A stretch of 64,000 nt of DNA, from positions 13,596,001 through 13,660,000 of the forward strand of contig CM059586.1 in assembly GCA_030407085.1 (NCBI GenBank). Direction: 5' to 3'. Positions within the stretch are counted from its first letter, which is position 1. Every line of letters starts with the position of its first letter. Positions 1 through 11,518 of this stretch are shown here, piece by piece. Below the pieces are notes generated by a model. The model was not told the origin of the DNA and ran no database searches. It saw nothing but the letters and a program-made list of their open reading frames with translations. The DNA is from Trichopria drosophilae (taxonomy: Eukaryota > Arthropoda > Insecta > Hymenoptera > Diapriidae). A program made the translations under genes and the position numbers.

Positions 1-3000
1 CAAGTCAGTGTCAAAATTACCATGTGGAATGCTAAAATTATATTTGATATAAATTGTTTTCAACATAAAATTATATTAAATTTGAAATCTCAAAAATGTG
101 TACTGATAAAAAAATATTCAAATTTAATTGTAAGTATATTTTTATTCATACTAGTATATCCTTTTGTCGTTATAGTAAAAATCACCTATAGTTCGACACG
201 TGAACGAATTTATTTACGGACACCGATGTTGCATTCGGACGCCATCTCCATCACAAAGAACGAGTTTATATTACTTAGTATAGTTTTTCGACGATTTGAT
301 TTGTCAATTTGGTTAATTGTTTGATGAAAACCCTAAAAGTTAAAAAATTTCTTATTATAAAATAAATTTCATATAATTATACTTTAATTTTCATGTACAG
401 TTTTATTTGTTTATTTTAACAAATTTTAAGATTGTTTAACCGCATTTCTTGCATTAATTTAAGTATTGCTTTTTACAGCGTAAATATACTAGTAAAATCA
501 TTTTCAAATGTTTTGAACTAATCGCTAATACTACCATTGTTTAATAATAACATTGATTTACTGCGTTATGAATAGTTTACCAATTAATTTATTAAACAAA
601 TTTGATATTTGACTTTATTTCCAGAACAGTCAAACAATGTGTGTTATGTAGTTACTCCTGCTGCCGCTAGTCGTCGTCGTAATTCATAATTCTATACTTC
701 ACGCCCATTTGAGAAATGATTTTTTTTCAATTGAAATAATATCAACAATATTTTTTTCTAAATCTACCTGACGCCCTTTCAACCCATTAAAAAAAAGACA
801 CGTACATATTTAGGTCTTGTTTAAAGCGATAGATAAACTGGTACAACTAATTCATAACTATGGTGAACAGATGCAATCAATTAAATTATTACCATGTTTT
901 AAAGAAAATGTACAAAAGAATTTCTAGGAAATGCATTGTTTTCTCGTTTAATCAGACAATTTCCATTCATTTTTAATTCCTCATTATTCTGTTGTCAACA
1001 TAATAATTCTTTACACATCATTTAATAATTTAGATTTACTTTAGATTTACGATTAGAATTCTGCTCCTTCCTGATAGTAGACGTTTCTCGTATTCTAAGA
1101 TTACAAACTGATTCGCAAATAATAGAATTCCACTGGTTCAAATTTTAAAATAACTTAAAATTAAAAATAGTTCACCAGAGCCTTTTTTGTTTCGAATTTG
1201 CACAGTATCGAAGGTAAATGTTAAAAACGTTTAGTTCATGACCAATTATGAAATTCCAAAAGATAAATTTGCGTTGTCTAATAGTAACATTAAAGGTTAC
1301 CCTTAATGAAAATGTGGGTCATTTTTAAACATCAACTGAAAGCAGTACAAGAAGACTACTACAACAGAAGAATATTATTTCCTGGCTAATAACAAAAATA
1401 ATTTTACTACTTCCAATAATCACATGTAGTAAAATCGGCCGTAATTTCAACCTCTGTCTAAGTGCCAATAAAAATCGATATAACAAACGAACATAAAGAG
1501 AAAGAATGATATGTAGGCTCTAAATTTCAATTTAAAAAAAATCACGATTATCCAGACAGAAAATTCGCTGTTCTAAGCGAAATATGTCATCCAACGACAC
1601 TCGAAGATTTAATCGTCGAAAGAGCGAAAGGTACAACAATATCGTATGGTAGAAGTTAATAGTACTATGCTATCTTTATCTGCAATCGTTAGACTGGAAA
1701 TAAAGGTGCGATTAAATTTCCGAAACTGAATAAATTGCACTTGCATACATTAGCGACACACGCCGATGTTCCACCGCTCATGCGCGTAATCTATAAATAT
1801 GGGAGGGCGCATTAATGCTGTTAATGCAGATATTGAATGCAATTTGTCGCAAATCGCAGTTAACTGGAAACTTTTCCAATATCATTGGCAATAACGATCA
1901 TGAATTTACCACAATTCGTATATTAAATGCGGAATTCTCTTAGTAAATTGATAATGCATTTACGTCTTAAGTTTTCGACGTTATTAACCCATTAATAACG
2001 TAACACAATAATTTACCTTAAATTCTCATGTTATTTTCTCGATTTCATTAACGATAGTTTCCGTGCGGTATCCGAAAAAAAGTAAATCGTTTTAAAATAA
2101 AAAGTAGCGAAAGCGAGAATTGCCTTAGTCAACTCGAATATCAAATTCCATTCCTTCGCCGTGTAATATTTTATCGGTAAAAATCTCGTATATCTTATTT
2201 CTACTATTTATCGATAATTTATCGGCGTTGAGAAGACAGCGGACGTAAACACGGTTTGCAAACATTCGCTCGATTGCATGAAATATATTTTCTCTTTTAA
2301 AAAAATTAACAAAATTCATTAACGGAGTAAACGCCGTGTCGGGAGAGAGACGATGACAATTATTATGCGTATATGTAATTAAACGATATCGTGGGTTTCT
2401 GAGGATAATTTATGCCATGCACAGTGGCTGCAATTATTCATTGGCGACACGAAAATTATGAGTTTGCTATTACCGACTATATAGAGTTGTCGTTAAATCG
2501 TTGCCTTAAATGATACGGCCGTTTTCAGATAATTTCTATTATAATAATGATAACCTTTCGTGTCCGGATTGTAATAAAAAAACTTGGGTTACGACAAATA
2601 ATTTTGTTTTAAAGCGCATTTAATGCAATTATTGGACAATAATAATCTACGTGATGGTATGTGCAATTTATAAGGATTTTTTACGGTTATTTTTTATAAC
2701 AAACTGAATTAATTTCAGACTTTTTGTAACGTTATACAATTTTTTTTTATTTCTAACTCGACAGTAAATTTAAATACGTTATGGTTTACTTATTAGTCGC
2801 GTCATACTATGAATTTTTTAACAACTATGATTACGGTGAAATCTACTGAATATTAATTTGGTATTATCCTATAAATGACATTTTTATTCCAGAAATTGCA
2901 CGTATTTCTCACGTAATAACATTTCTAGGGGCTAACGAATAACTGCGCGTGACATTTAAAAGTGAAATTACGCTATTTAATTCAGTTTACTCAACAATGT

Positions 3001-3484
3001 TAATTTTTAGTTGATCTAATTAATTAATGACAAAAAATATAAATATGTTCTTGAAACGAAAACGAAGTAATACAAAAACAACAGGGACAAATGATCATAA
3101 GTAATTTTGCACGGAATGGATAAAGAAATTTTGAAAAATGGGGTTAACATTGATTAACTTTGTTTCACTATTTTTATTTGGGATATTTAATATAAAACGA
3201 AGAATTTAATAAAATTGACGGACAATTGTAATTTTGTAAGGGACTCTGAAATTGTTAGTAAAATCAGAATTATTATTAATAAAAACGTACTAGAGTTTAA
3301 TACTTTCAGAGACGGTAACATTAAAAAAATCCGGCTGTCGAACAGTTTTTTCTTCTACTTTAAAGTAGCTGTGAATGTTAAAATATCTCAGAATTTACAG
3401 TTTAACTTTTACAATAAACTATTTGAGCTACAAGCGATTAAAATAGTGTCCCTTAACCCTAAAAAATTCTGATGTTTTGAAAAT
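1..3484. other. AT-rich non-coding stretch
   Basis: No gene or clear repeat is visible. Reading frames are short (100 codons or fewer), rich in Ile, Lys, Asn and Phe, and look like chance frames in AT-rich DNA. The part from about 1550 to 2480 is less AT-biased and contains several CG dinucleotides. It includes TATAAATA at 1791-1798 followed by a GC-richer GGGAGGGCGC, which could be a core promoter or an enhancer but has no other support. Confidence 0.6.
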
Positions 3485-3508
3485 CCACAAAGCCACAAAG
3501 CCACAAAG
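3485..3508. repeat. 8-bp tandem repeat, three copies
   Basis: The unit CCACAAAG is repeated three times without interruption. It is a short minisatellite-like run with AT-rich DNA on both sides. Confidence 0.85.
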
Positions 3509-3679
3509 TATTACTCACAAAATTAAACAAGATTTTAGAGTTACTGTTTTTTATTGTACATTTTTGGTAATTAAAATGTCCGACACATTAATGGTTTTTT
3601 ATATAAATTGTATATGAACTATATACAATGCAGTTAGGTCCAAATGCTATCCTGAATTAAAAAAAAAAGTTCATGCAAT

Positions 3680-4271
3680 TTAACCCTTTCCAGCCTACAT
3701 TTTTTGATGAGCCATTTTTTCATAAAAATCGGTACTTGGAGGTTTTTAGGGTCTCTGATTAAGAATTTAGATTTTGAAAATTCAAAAAGGCGAATTCACG
3801 ATGCCTGCACAAAATATAAAAGTTATTTAATGCAAATGAACTTGGTATTCGTGATTTTTTGGGTCACTGGCTACATTTGAGCTCAAATTTTGTACATTCT
3901 AAATCTGAAAAACAGAAATTTCAATATCTGAATTGAGTTCGTAGTCAGTTATCCCACAAAACCCAGAATACCCACTTTCATTTGCATCAAGGAACATTTA
4001 CAATTTGGTCGGCCATATTTATCCGCCATTATGAATTTTAAAAACCTGAGTTCAGCGACCCAAAAATCTAAACTTTCATCTCGATCCAATTGAACATTGG
4101 CAAACTACTGCATTTTTCTTTAAAAAAATGACAACTTTAAGTTGTTAATTTATTTATAAAAAGTTAAACACTTCTTTAATTACCTAAATTAGATTTAAAA
4201 AAAAGTCGCGAATGCATTTTTTTTCTTTGAAAACTGAAATATAGAACTTGATTCCGGTGGAAAAGGGTTAA
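3680..4271. mobile_element. TTAA-flanked piggyBac-like non-autonomous element (592 bp)
   Basis: The left end reads TTAACCCTTTCCAGCC. The right end, read inward on the other strand, is TTAACCCTTTTCCACCGG. The outer TTAA on both sides fits the target duplication of the piggyBac superfamily, and the inverted repeat is about 14 bp and imperfect. There is no transposase frame inside. The interior (about 3740-4060) carries the dispersed module with 'gggtctctgattaagaa', 'aaaattcaaaaaggcgaatt' and 'cggccatatttatccgccat', which is also seen in other elements here. No palindrome is obvious beside the ends, unlike the elements at 10550 and 39898. Confidence 0.72.
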
Positions 4272-4284
4272 AGACAAATTTACT

Positions 4285-4345
4285 GTCAAGTGAGTAAGAT
4301 AATCAAGTACTAATTAGCGGAGTTCAATCCCTGGTCTGGAAGATT
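4285..4345 (+). other. Possible decayed tRNA-derived (SINE-like) fragment
   Basis: Just right of the TTAA element, 'TCAAGTGAGTAAGA' resembles a pol III A box, and 'GGAGTTCAATCCC' about 30 bp downstream resembles a B box. The spacing is shorter than in an intact tRNA, and there is no acceptor-stem pairing, so this is at best an old fragment. The resemblance could be chance. Confidence 0.25.
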
Positions 4346-5199
4346 TTTTTATTTAAGTTAATTTAATAAAATTCCAAAATTTGTCGATTTAAGCCTTAAA
4401 CTTGAAATGTCTAAAAAAAATGATCTCATTTAAATTATTAATTAATCTACTTTAGGTTCCAAGAAATTTAATAGAAGTGCATCTAAGCAATGCACAGTAA
4501 TTACATCAAAAGAACAAAAAATGCAATATTTTTTCACTTTTGGATGTAACCTTAAAAAAATTTGTACATTAAAAGAGATGCAATTAAATCGGTACATACG
4601 CGTATAGTAAAATATACTATGTATTATTTTCAGAGCAGATTTTAATTTTTTGATCGCATAAAAGGTTAGAAAAGCGATTTTTTAATGTAATTACAACCGA
4701 ATTTCCTGAAGATTGTTATAGAAGATGATGTTACAAGAACGTCGATGGTTTGTTGAACACACGCTACGAAAACTTCACTACTATAAATACAAATGGCTCA
4801 ACTGAACATAACCGTTACAGCAGTTTTCTCTCCTGCAAGAGTCAATTTTCATTCTAAAGGAGTGAAATTTTCCCTCGTAATGACCCGTTCGAAGGAATTT
4901 AGAAAGCGCACGTTTCCAATAAACCAAAAAAAAATCATTCGTACTTCTGCGCGCACATCATAACATTAATAATAATCAGTTTGTTTGAACACAACGTTTA
5001 CAAATAATTTCATAACTGGTAATAATCGGGATATGATCGTCGAAAGTTTTCCCGCAGCAGCGGACGAGTGTAATCATAAAAGTATCATTCGTAGAATTCC
5101 CAACCAGGTTTTTAAGTCACGCATCGCTGAAGTGGCTTTCTAATTTCGACGTCACATTTCACCCTACAATTTTTTTTTCTATTTACGTCGTTTGTTCTT
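4346..5199. other. AT-rich non-coding stretch
   Basis: No gene, terminal repeat or tandem array is visible. Composition becomes slightly more GC-rich to the right as the next block is approached. Confidence 0.55.
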
Positions 5200-5790
5200 T
5201 TCACGAGCCTACCGTCAACATTCGCACTTTGACCATACACATCACTTCGGACTTTTATGTCGCGTTTAATTTATATTTTGGGTGGGTTGCTGAAAAGTTC
5301 GAGGATGGGAAAAAAGAAGCTTCACGGTGCCGCTTTTGAAAGGCGCCTTTTAATAGAAAAACGGAAACTTCGCATTCGTACTCAGCAGCCAGTCACGAAT
5401 TGCCCATTGAGACGGACACTTGTACGGAGATGGGAAAACGCGACAGTCTCGGCGACGACCTGGGGACGTCGTTTAAATGGCTGCAGAGGTGGCGAAGGGG
5501 AGACCATCCCTGGTCCCGTAAAATCATTACGTTCCGACCTTTATGCGTTTATGGACCACACTCGATCCCGGTAAATCAGGAAATCGCTGTTCAAGATGGG
5601 AACCGACTTCCTGGGTTGTATAAACAATAGAAATAAGAGTGCCGTAAAAAACATTGTTGGCTAAACACCGACTATTCTCGGTGACAGCGGATCAAATATT
5701 TAATGCCGGCGAGCTTATCTAATTTACGAACAATTTGCGTCACTTGATGACTGCGATTACCAACAGGAGCGCATTAGAAGAATTGTTTAG
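5200..5790. other. GC-richer, CpG-containing block without recognised gene
   Basis: This block stands out from its AT-rich surroundings and has no repeat structure. Overlapping plus-strand frames of 105 codons (5257-5574) and 76 codons (5400-5630) exist, but both are Arg-rich with no domain I recognise, which is what chance frames look like in CG-containing DNA. It may be a regulatory element or an untranslated exon. Confidence 0.4.
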
Positions 5791-6261
5791 ATAAAAGTAA
5801 CAGGTTTTACGTGGGCATAAATTATATTTTAATAACATTATTAATTTTTAAACAATCATTTTATTCTCTACTCTGCTACACACGTTTTCATTTCTATTAT
5901 TTTACTCTGTTCACTTGGTTTCAGTTACTTTTTTTTTTAATTTGACGAAAAAAAGGCATAACCAAACTAATAAAAATATTGCTCGTTCAACAAAATTTAT
6001 ACAAATGGTTTGTTATGTAGATAAGTGGCAAAATTAATTAATATAATAAACCATCGAATTTTTTAATAATTTTACGAAAACTCATGAAATAGGCCTGGTT
6101 GAATACAAATTATTTGTTATGCTGACATATTATTTTGATCTGAAGTCAATTTTCAATTTAAAGTCAAATTTAACTAGGCGATATTATTGACTTACTCCAT
6201 GGGATTTAAAAAATACTCCAAAGCGTTAAAGAATCTTTATGACCCAGCAAAAAAAAATGAA
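5791..6261. other. AT-rich non-coding stretch
   Basis: Nothing recognisable beyond short poly-A and poly-T runs. Confidence 0.5.
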
Positions 6262-6409
6262 ATTTGCTTCCAGTAAATTTAATCAAATGTACCCTAAATT
6301 TAATGAAATTTCATTAAACATACCTCAAATTCATTTCAATTTCATTAAGAAAACTTAAAATTAACAAAATTTCATTTAATACAATTTGATGAATATGCTG
6401 GAAGCAAAT
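6262..6409. mobile_element. Small palindromic MITE-like element
   Basis: ATTTGCTTCCAG at 6262-6273 is repeated in inverted orientation as CTGGAAGCAAAT at 6398-6409. Weaker pairing continues on both sides (left 'aatcaaatgta', right 'acaatttgatga'). The interior consists of AAATTTAAT and CATTTCATTAA words. There is no coding capacity and no certain target duplication. Confidence 0.65.
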
Positions 6410-6700
6410 TTTGTTTCTTGTACTTTAATTTGACTGAGTAATTGATTGAGTATAATAGTATAACAATCTATTATCGAAAAACTGAAAAAAAAAACAATTC
6501 TGACGATATCAAATAGTAAAAATTAATTAATTTCTTACTAAAATTTTGTTATTCTATTTTTTTATTCTACTGCTCTTTCGAGCTAATATAAATTTGGGTA
6601 TTCTTTTTTGACCATGTTTCTTAATTTTTCTCAAGAAAGGATTTGATATGCATTACATGTACGAGTAAAAAAAATCGATTAGCAGAATATAATAAAATAG

Positions 6701-6955
6701 TAGAGTCCCGGTACATTTACCAACTCGGTTCCACGCCTTTCCCACCCGTCATTATATTTACCAAAAGAAGGGGAGCGACGCTTCTCCCACTCCAATGTGT
6801 CGCGTTAAATTCGTGACCCCACGGCAGGCTCTTTCTGAAGCCCCAGCACGAAGGTAGGGGAAAAAGAGAGAGGCATCAGGTAAATATAATGAGAGGAAAC
6901 CGGGCAAATATGCTGGGACGTAAATGTAGCGAGAGGCAATTATACCGAGACTCTA
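6701..6955. mobile_element. TA-flanked MITE, GC-rich interior (255 bp)
   Basis: The left end TAGAGTCCCGGTA matches the inverted right end TACCGAGACTCTA, each opening with the TA expected of Tc1/mariner-type insertion. A second inward repeat, CATTATATTTACC (6752-6764), recurs inverted as GGTAAATATAATG (about 6878-6890). The interior is far more GC-rich than the flanks, as if the element came from a different composition. No transposase frame is present. Confidence 0.7.
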
Positions 6956-8289
6956 TTGTATAAAGATTAAAGGCTCATGTGATGAATTTGAATTTTAGAC
7001 TTCCTTATGTACATATGTTTTAAAGTCAAGTTAAAAATTTAAGAATTTATTGATAAGGTAAATGTAATTAATTAATAGAAATCAGTCAAGAAAGTCCATA
7101 TTTTAAAAAGCGCATGTGAATTTTTATAAAGCACAAATCGATTTGGAATTGGCACTATGATATTCCTTTCATTTATTACGATCTGCATATTATGTCACCA
7201 TAAAATTCATTCGACTGAACTGCTTGCCCTTTGTCTCAGAGGCTTCATCGAACGAACATCATCCTTCATAAAGATCGTTTCCTTATGATCCTCACGAGAA
7301 TAAAATATTTTTCACCCAAGGAACTTTTTCTTAGATATGTTTATTATAAAATCTGTTACACACTTATTTTCCATATTGTTATGTAATTTTACAAAAAATA
7401 TTCTTGTATTATATTTTGAATTGCTCATTAGTGGAAAGTTAAATTCTGCAAGTATCATCTACACTTTTTATATTTATTTCAAATATTTCACTCGATGAAT
7501 ATAAGCTAAGGCATTTTTAACAAAGCAAATTTGAACTGGTGAAACATTTGTATTGTAAAGTAAAAAAATTAGCCATAATTAAAAAGTAATTTAAAACGCA
7601 TACTTGCTAAAGTCTACTTAAGTAATACACCGGCAATGAAGATAATACCCACATTTACAATAAACAAGGCATTGATTTTATGGTTTCATCGTTATTGCTT
7701 CTGTTCCATTTTCCGCTGATGAATTCAGTCATAACTAGCGTTTAGTACTCGTAAACAATAACATAACAGCAATATGCACGTTGACATCTACATATCGTTC
7801 ATAGGTTTCAATGACAGATATAGTCGGAATTACAATAGGTCGTATGGCAAATTGAAATTGATACGACAGTCACTTGCATAACCTAGACAACTACTTGTAC
7901 TGCTTGAAGTGTTGCGAAAGTTAGGCATTTATCGATTTCATCAAATTCATTGCAAATTAATTTCTGAAAGTTTTGAGCCTATAGAATCAAACTATTTCTA
8001 AATAAATAATAAACGATTAAAATAATAAGGGTTCAGAATTGGGTATCTTAATGCTTGAATGAACTTTCTAAATTTCATTTCTGGAAGAATTGAATTCCAA
8101 TAGGAAGTGGTTCTATTCAAAGAAATTCCAGTCAAAGAAGAGACTTAGCAAAGATCGAATTTTCTACTGAACCAGTTATAAAGAAAGTCATAATATTAGG
8201 CAAAATGTTAGTAGAGTTTGTTTTTACAACCTGAAGAAAAAAGAGTAATAACTATCGTTCTTAGCGTTAAACGCTTTAAAAAAATAGAC
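6956..8289. other. AT-rich non-coding stretch
   Basis: No gene or repeat boundary is visible. The part from about 7680 to 7930 is slightly less AT-rich and non-repetitive. Confidence 0.5.
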
Positions 8290-9190
8290 TCCACCATTTC
8301 TCCATTTTGAAAATTTCCAAATTTGTAGAGAATTTGTCAAAGATTATGGGAAAATTTTTTTAGAGTTATATCTAGTGACTTTGACCTTGAAAATGACGTT
8401 TAAAAATGTTTTTGTTCGTAAAAATTCTAATTTTACATTTTAATATTTTGTTTTTTAAAGTACACTGTTAGAAATTTTCGGAAAATTCTGATACTTTTAT
8501 GTTTTAACAGAAATTTACGAAACTTGTAACAGAAATATGAATGCGAATTATCGAGCGTAGGTGAAGTTAGTTTGGTTTGTCGTCGTCAGGCGCTGACGTG
8601 ACGTTAGCATCTATACAAGAGGCGCCCGTGGTTCCTGTTATAGAAGTTGGATTTTGATTCGATTATAAGGGATTCCATAGACTTGCTTAAGTGCAAAAAG
8701 CATGTCATATCTGAATATGATAAAATCAGTGTTGGTTCAATAAATTTGATATGTTCTATATAATTTATATATGTAATTAATCACAACGCAACTTAAATTA
8801 CTAAGAATTTACGTACATAACCACATGAAACATGTTATTAATTTAATGAACAAAAAAAAAATTTTTTTTCGCCTTACATTTTTCTGTTAACATAAATAAA
8901 AATTAGGAAATTTTGTTTCAGAAAATTGCGAAACGGAAACCGTAAAAAGTTTCCGTTACAGGTTTCAGAAAATTCATAAAGCAATTTTTAACAGTGTATT
9001 TACTCTGAATTTGGTATCGATTCAAAACTGCGCGACAAAACCATCGGTATGTGTCTTTGAAACTGAAAGTTTTCTCGATTTAGGTTTTTTGCAAATTTTC
9101 AACTGATTGTAACTTTTAAAATACAGCTGAAAAAATTTGTTGTTGTATTTATTTTGTCAAAACAATGACTGAAAAACTGACGAAATCCGT
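8290..9190. repeat. Old dispersed repeat interrupted by a younger element
   Basis: The flanks of the 8461-8998 insertion (8290-8460 and 8999-9190) share the texture of old repeats elsewhere here, with phrases such as 'gactttgaccttgaaaatgacg' and 'gcgacaaaaccatcgg'. A similar 'gattgaccttgaaaacgcag' occurs near 33195. The two flanks read as one older segment split by the insertion. Confidence 0.35.
8461..8998. mobile_element. TA-flanked Tc1/mariner-like non-autonomous element (538 bp)
   Basis: The left end TACACTGTTAGAAATT matches the inverted right end TACACTGTTAAAAATT. Weaker pairing extends inward for roughly 90 bp (left 'aacTTGTAACaGAAA', right inverted 'acCTGTAACgGAAA'). TA dinucleotides bound the element. 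The interior 8560-8662 has a related copy at 14472-14573 with the words 'gaagttagt', 'ctgacgtgacgttagc' and 'cctgttataga'. No transposase frame survives. Confidence 0.72.
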
Positions 9191-9479
9191 CTAAAAAATG
9201 TCCTGGTTGACGTGGAATGGTTCAATGCATGGTGCCATTGTTATAGTCCATTAACAGAACTTGCATGTCAAGAAATACAAAGTGTCGTATTAAGTACCAA
9301 GAAATTAATAAAACTGCTATCTGTATATTGTACGCCATGTTATAAACCCTCGTTATATTATATCCTCGTTAAAATCACATCATCGTTTTATGAACAAATT
9401 AAGGGAATACGCATGGTTTGAATTCTCAGTAAAAAAAAAGAACACATACGAATCGTGCTCACAAACACAAAGTAGGTCT
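9191..9479. other. AT-rich non-coding stretch
   Basis: Nothing recognisable. A 69-codon frame starting at 9212 has no known domain. Confidence 0.5.
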
Positions 9480-9770
9480 AGAATATTGCTCAAACATCAA
9501 GGTAGGGTGATGTTCGACGGGGTTTTCGTGGGGTGAACATGGGCTATCTCTGGCTAATGCATAATTTATAATCAGGACGATCCGTTGCCCGATGGCGGGA
9601 GAGGCCGTGCGCAATGCTCTCCACGTTCCGTATCCTCCTCTCGGAGAGCCGACAACCCCTCATTAGCATTCGATGATGGCTGCCGCGTCCTGCAGCGTTG
9701 GTATTATCCCGTTGTGCGCCATTGAACCAACGTACCTGCCACACTCTACCCCCTCTTCACCATCTTTTTT
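9480..9770. other. GC-richer block, candidate regulatory island
   Basis: A sharply bounded block with many CG dinucleotides and no repeat structure. It contains TAATGCATAATTTATAATC around 9556, a cluster of homeodomain-type TAAT cores, beside 'ggcgggagaggccgtgcgc'. Short minus-strand frames are present but none is recognisable. Confidence 0.35.
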
Positions 9771-9990
9771 TTTTGAAAGACGCTCCGAAAAAAGTTTTTT
9801 TACTAAAACTGCAAAAATTAAACGGATCAGTTGAAGACAATACATTAAAAAATGGCTTTTGATGATAAATGTTATCAAAATATTGTTAAATCATGAAAAT
9901 ATATAAAAGAAAAAGCAAATGTTTAATTTATTTTTATTTTTAATTACTTATTTATGGGTCACATATTTGACGTAAATTGGCAATTTTTTT

Positions 9991-10127
9991 GGGTGCAGGT
10001 CGAAAAACCGACAATCAAAAAAGAAAAGGAAATCAGTTCTCCTGACGATGTGCCAATTTTTTTATATGTCGGATTTTTGACTGTAGGTTTTTTTAATGTC
10101 GGTTTGTGTATTTGTCGACACGCACCC
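9991..10127. mobile_element. GTCGG-type foldback element, copy A
   Basis: The left arm starts GGGTGCAGGTCGAAAAACCG and the inverted right arm ends GTCGACACGCACCC. The interior alternates 'CCGACAatcaaaaa' on the left and 'tgtcggttt' on the right, so single strands would fold into a long hairpin. AATTTTTT borders both sides (one extra T on the left), compatible with an 8-bp target duplication. Frames of 77 and 83 codons run through both strands but are by-products of the symmetry. Confidence 0.65.
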
Positions 10128-10549
10128 AATTTTTTCACACAATTTTTTGTTTTAGTTTTATGTTTAGTGTACAAGAACTGTTGTTGACCACAGTCAATAT
10201 TTAAATTCAACTGTAGTAAAAATTGGGAGGATATTTTAAAAAATGCAATTTTTTTATAGTAACTTCAGCTTAAAGTAAGTTGTTTTTAGTTTTTTTTTTC
10301 TGTAATGAACTGAATTTCAAGCGACTATAAGTTGTAACAACGAAACATTAACAAAATTTTATGAGATTTTTGTAGCCATTTTGAACTGAATCATCGCTAA
10401 ACAATCCTGGTCACGATGTCACGTCATATCGAACACTTACCGTTTGGTGGCGCTCGTGTATAGTCTTACGCCTGCACGCAGTAGCATTCCCACAAGTGAT
10501 AAAATACGAGTAATTCGCGTTCTCGATAGACGATAATTTATTAACAAAT
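10128..10549. other. Non-coding spacer
   Basis: AT-rich with a slightly CG-richer patch at about 10400-10490. No gene or repeat boundary is visible. Confidence 0.5.
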
Positions 10550-10569
10550 TTAACCTTCGCCGGTCACTG

Positions 10570-10586
10570 GGGGTCCAGTAGACCCC
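10570..10586. repeat. Left subterminal palindrome of the 10550 element
   Basis: GGGGTC and GACCCC arms with a 5-bp centre, 2 bp inside the left terminal repeat. By analogy with the piggyBac internal repeat it may be the site for a dimeric Cys-rich domain of the transposase (inference). Confidence 0.7.
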
Positions 10587-10752
10587 ACGATGAATTTAAA
10601 GGTAAATAATTCGCATTATTAGTTTTAATTTGGAAATATTATAAACACCTATCGGTAATTTAAAGTACTACCAATAAATGTCTGGTAATGCCGTTGTCTT
10701 ACAAACGTCAGTATACTCCTGATACGTTACAAAAGTTAGTCGTTTTCGTGGC

Positions 10753-10784
10753 GGGGTCCAGCGGACCCCAGTGTGACTACGGTG
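10753..10784 (-). repeat. Internal inverted copy of the element end
   Basis: GGGGTCCagcGGACCCC (10753-10769) is followed by AGTGTGACTACGG. On the minus strand this mimics the left end (GGTCAC then GGGGTCC palindrome). It faces the left terminus, so 10550 to about 10782 looks like a 230-bp mini-element inside the larger one, although it lacks a bordering TTAA. Confidence 0.65.
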
Positions 10785-11451
10785 TATACTTTAAAGAAAA
10801 TAAAAAAGCTTTTATTTCATGATTCGTGTAGTATAAATAGTCGAAATAACACAGTAAATAATGCGTATTTTACTTCTATTATTGACTGTCAATAATATTA
10901 TCAGACATATATTATTTATAGTTTTAAAGATTGCTTACAAGAGTTCGTAATATTCGTAAGCAATTAGAAGAGACTGAGGAAGTTGAAACTATTGGCGGAG
11001 ATGCTTCAGAAATTTTCGATTATCTGGGTGTAAATTACATTATTTTTTCAGTTATATATCTTATATTTAAAAATGATGTATAAATAAACAAAGCACGTAG
11101 GCAAAAATTTTGTATTTTATTTTTCAAAGATTATGCACTTCATTCATCTAAATAAATACCTTTTTTAAATTGTACATCAATAAACTATTTTTTTTCTACA
11201 AGATTGCAATCTGCAAAGTACGTCCAGAAAATTTCATTAAAAAATATTGCAAATATAATAAGTTATGGTTATTTAAGTAAATGAAGTAATTTTCTTCACT
11301 TTTTTTTATTTGTAATTTTCTTTACTATGTTAGATGCAAACTTATGCTAATCGAACAATGGGGTAATAATTTGGGATGGTTGAATAACGTCTCAGAATTT
11401 TTGTAACTTGCTACGGCTTACTGTTCTAAAACAGGAACGATTTTAAGCAGT

Positions 11452-11471
11452 GGGGTCCGGTAGTAGACCCC
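11452..11471. repeat. Right subterminal palindrome of the 10550 element
   Basis: GGGGTC and GACCCC arms around an 8-bp centre. A 29-bp spacer separates it from the right 14-bp terminal repeat GTGACCGGCAAAGG. Confidence 0.7.
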
Positions 11472-11518
11472 GTGTGTTGTTCTTAGCATTTTTAGAAGTT
11501 GTGACCGGCAAAGGTTAA

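Larger units (their letters stand above)
10550..11518. mobile_element. TTAA-flanked piggyBac-like element with end palindromes (969 bp)
   Basis: The ends are TTAACCTTCGCCGGTCAC (left) and, inverted, TTAACCTTTGCCGGTCAC (right), differing at one position. TTAA flanks fit piggyBac-type insertion. Next to the left repeat, 2 bp inward, lies the palindrome GGGGTCcagtaGACCCC (10570-10586). Near the right end GGGGTCcggtagtaGACCCC (11452-11471) lies 29 bp inward of the terminal repeat. A third palindrome, with a degraded terminal repeat, lies inverted at 10753-10784. The short/long spacer asymmetry resembles the known piggyBac ends (13-bp repeat, 3-bp or 31-bp spacer, 19-bp internal repeat). No transposase is encoded, so it would depend on a trans-acting enzyme. 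Confidence 0.85.

Noticed and set aside
9954..10210. 77- and 83-codon frames on opposite strands
   Set aside because: They are mirror products of the foldback element 9991-10127.
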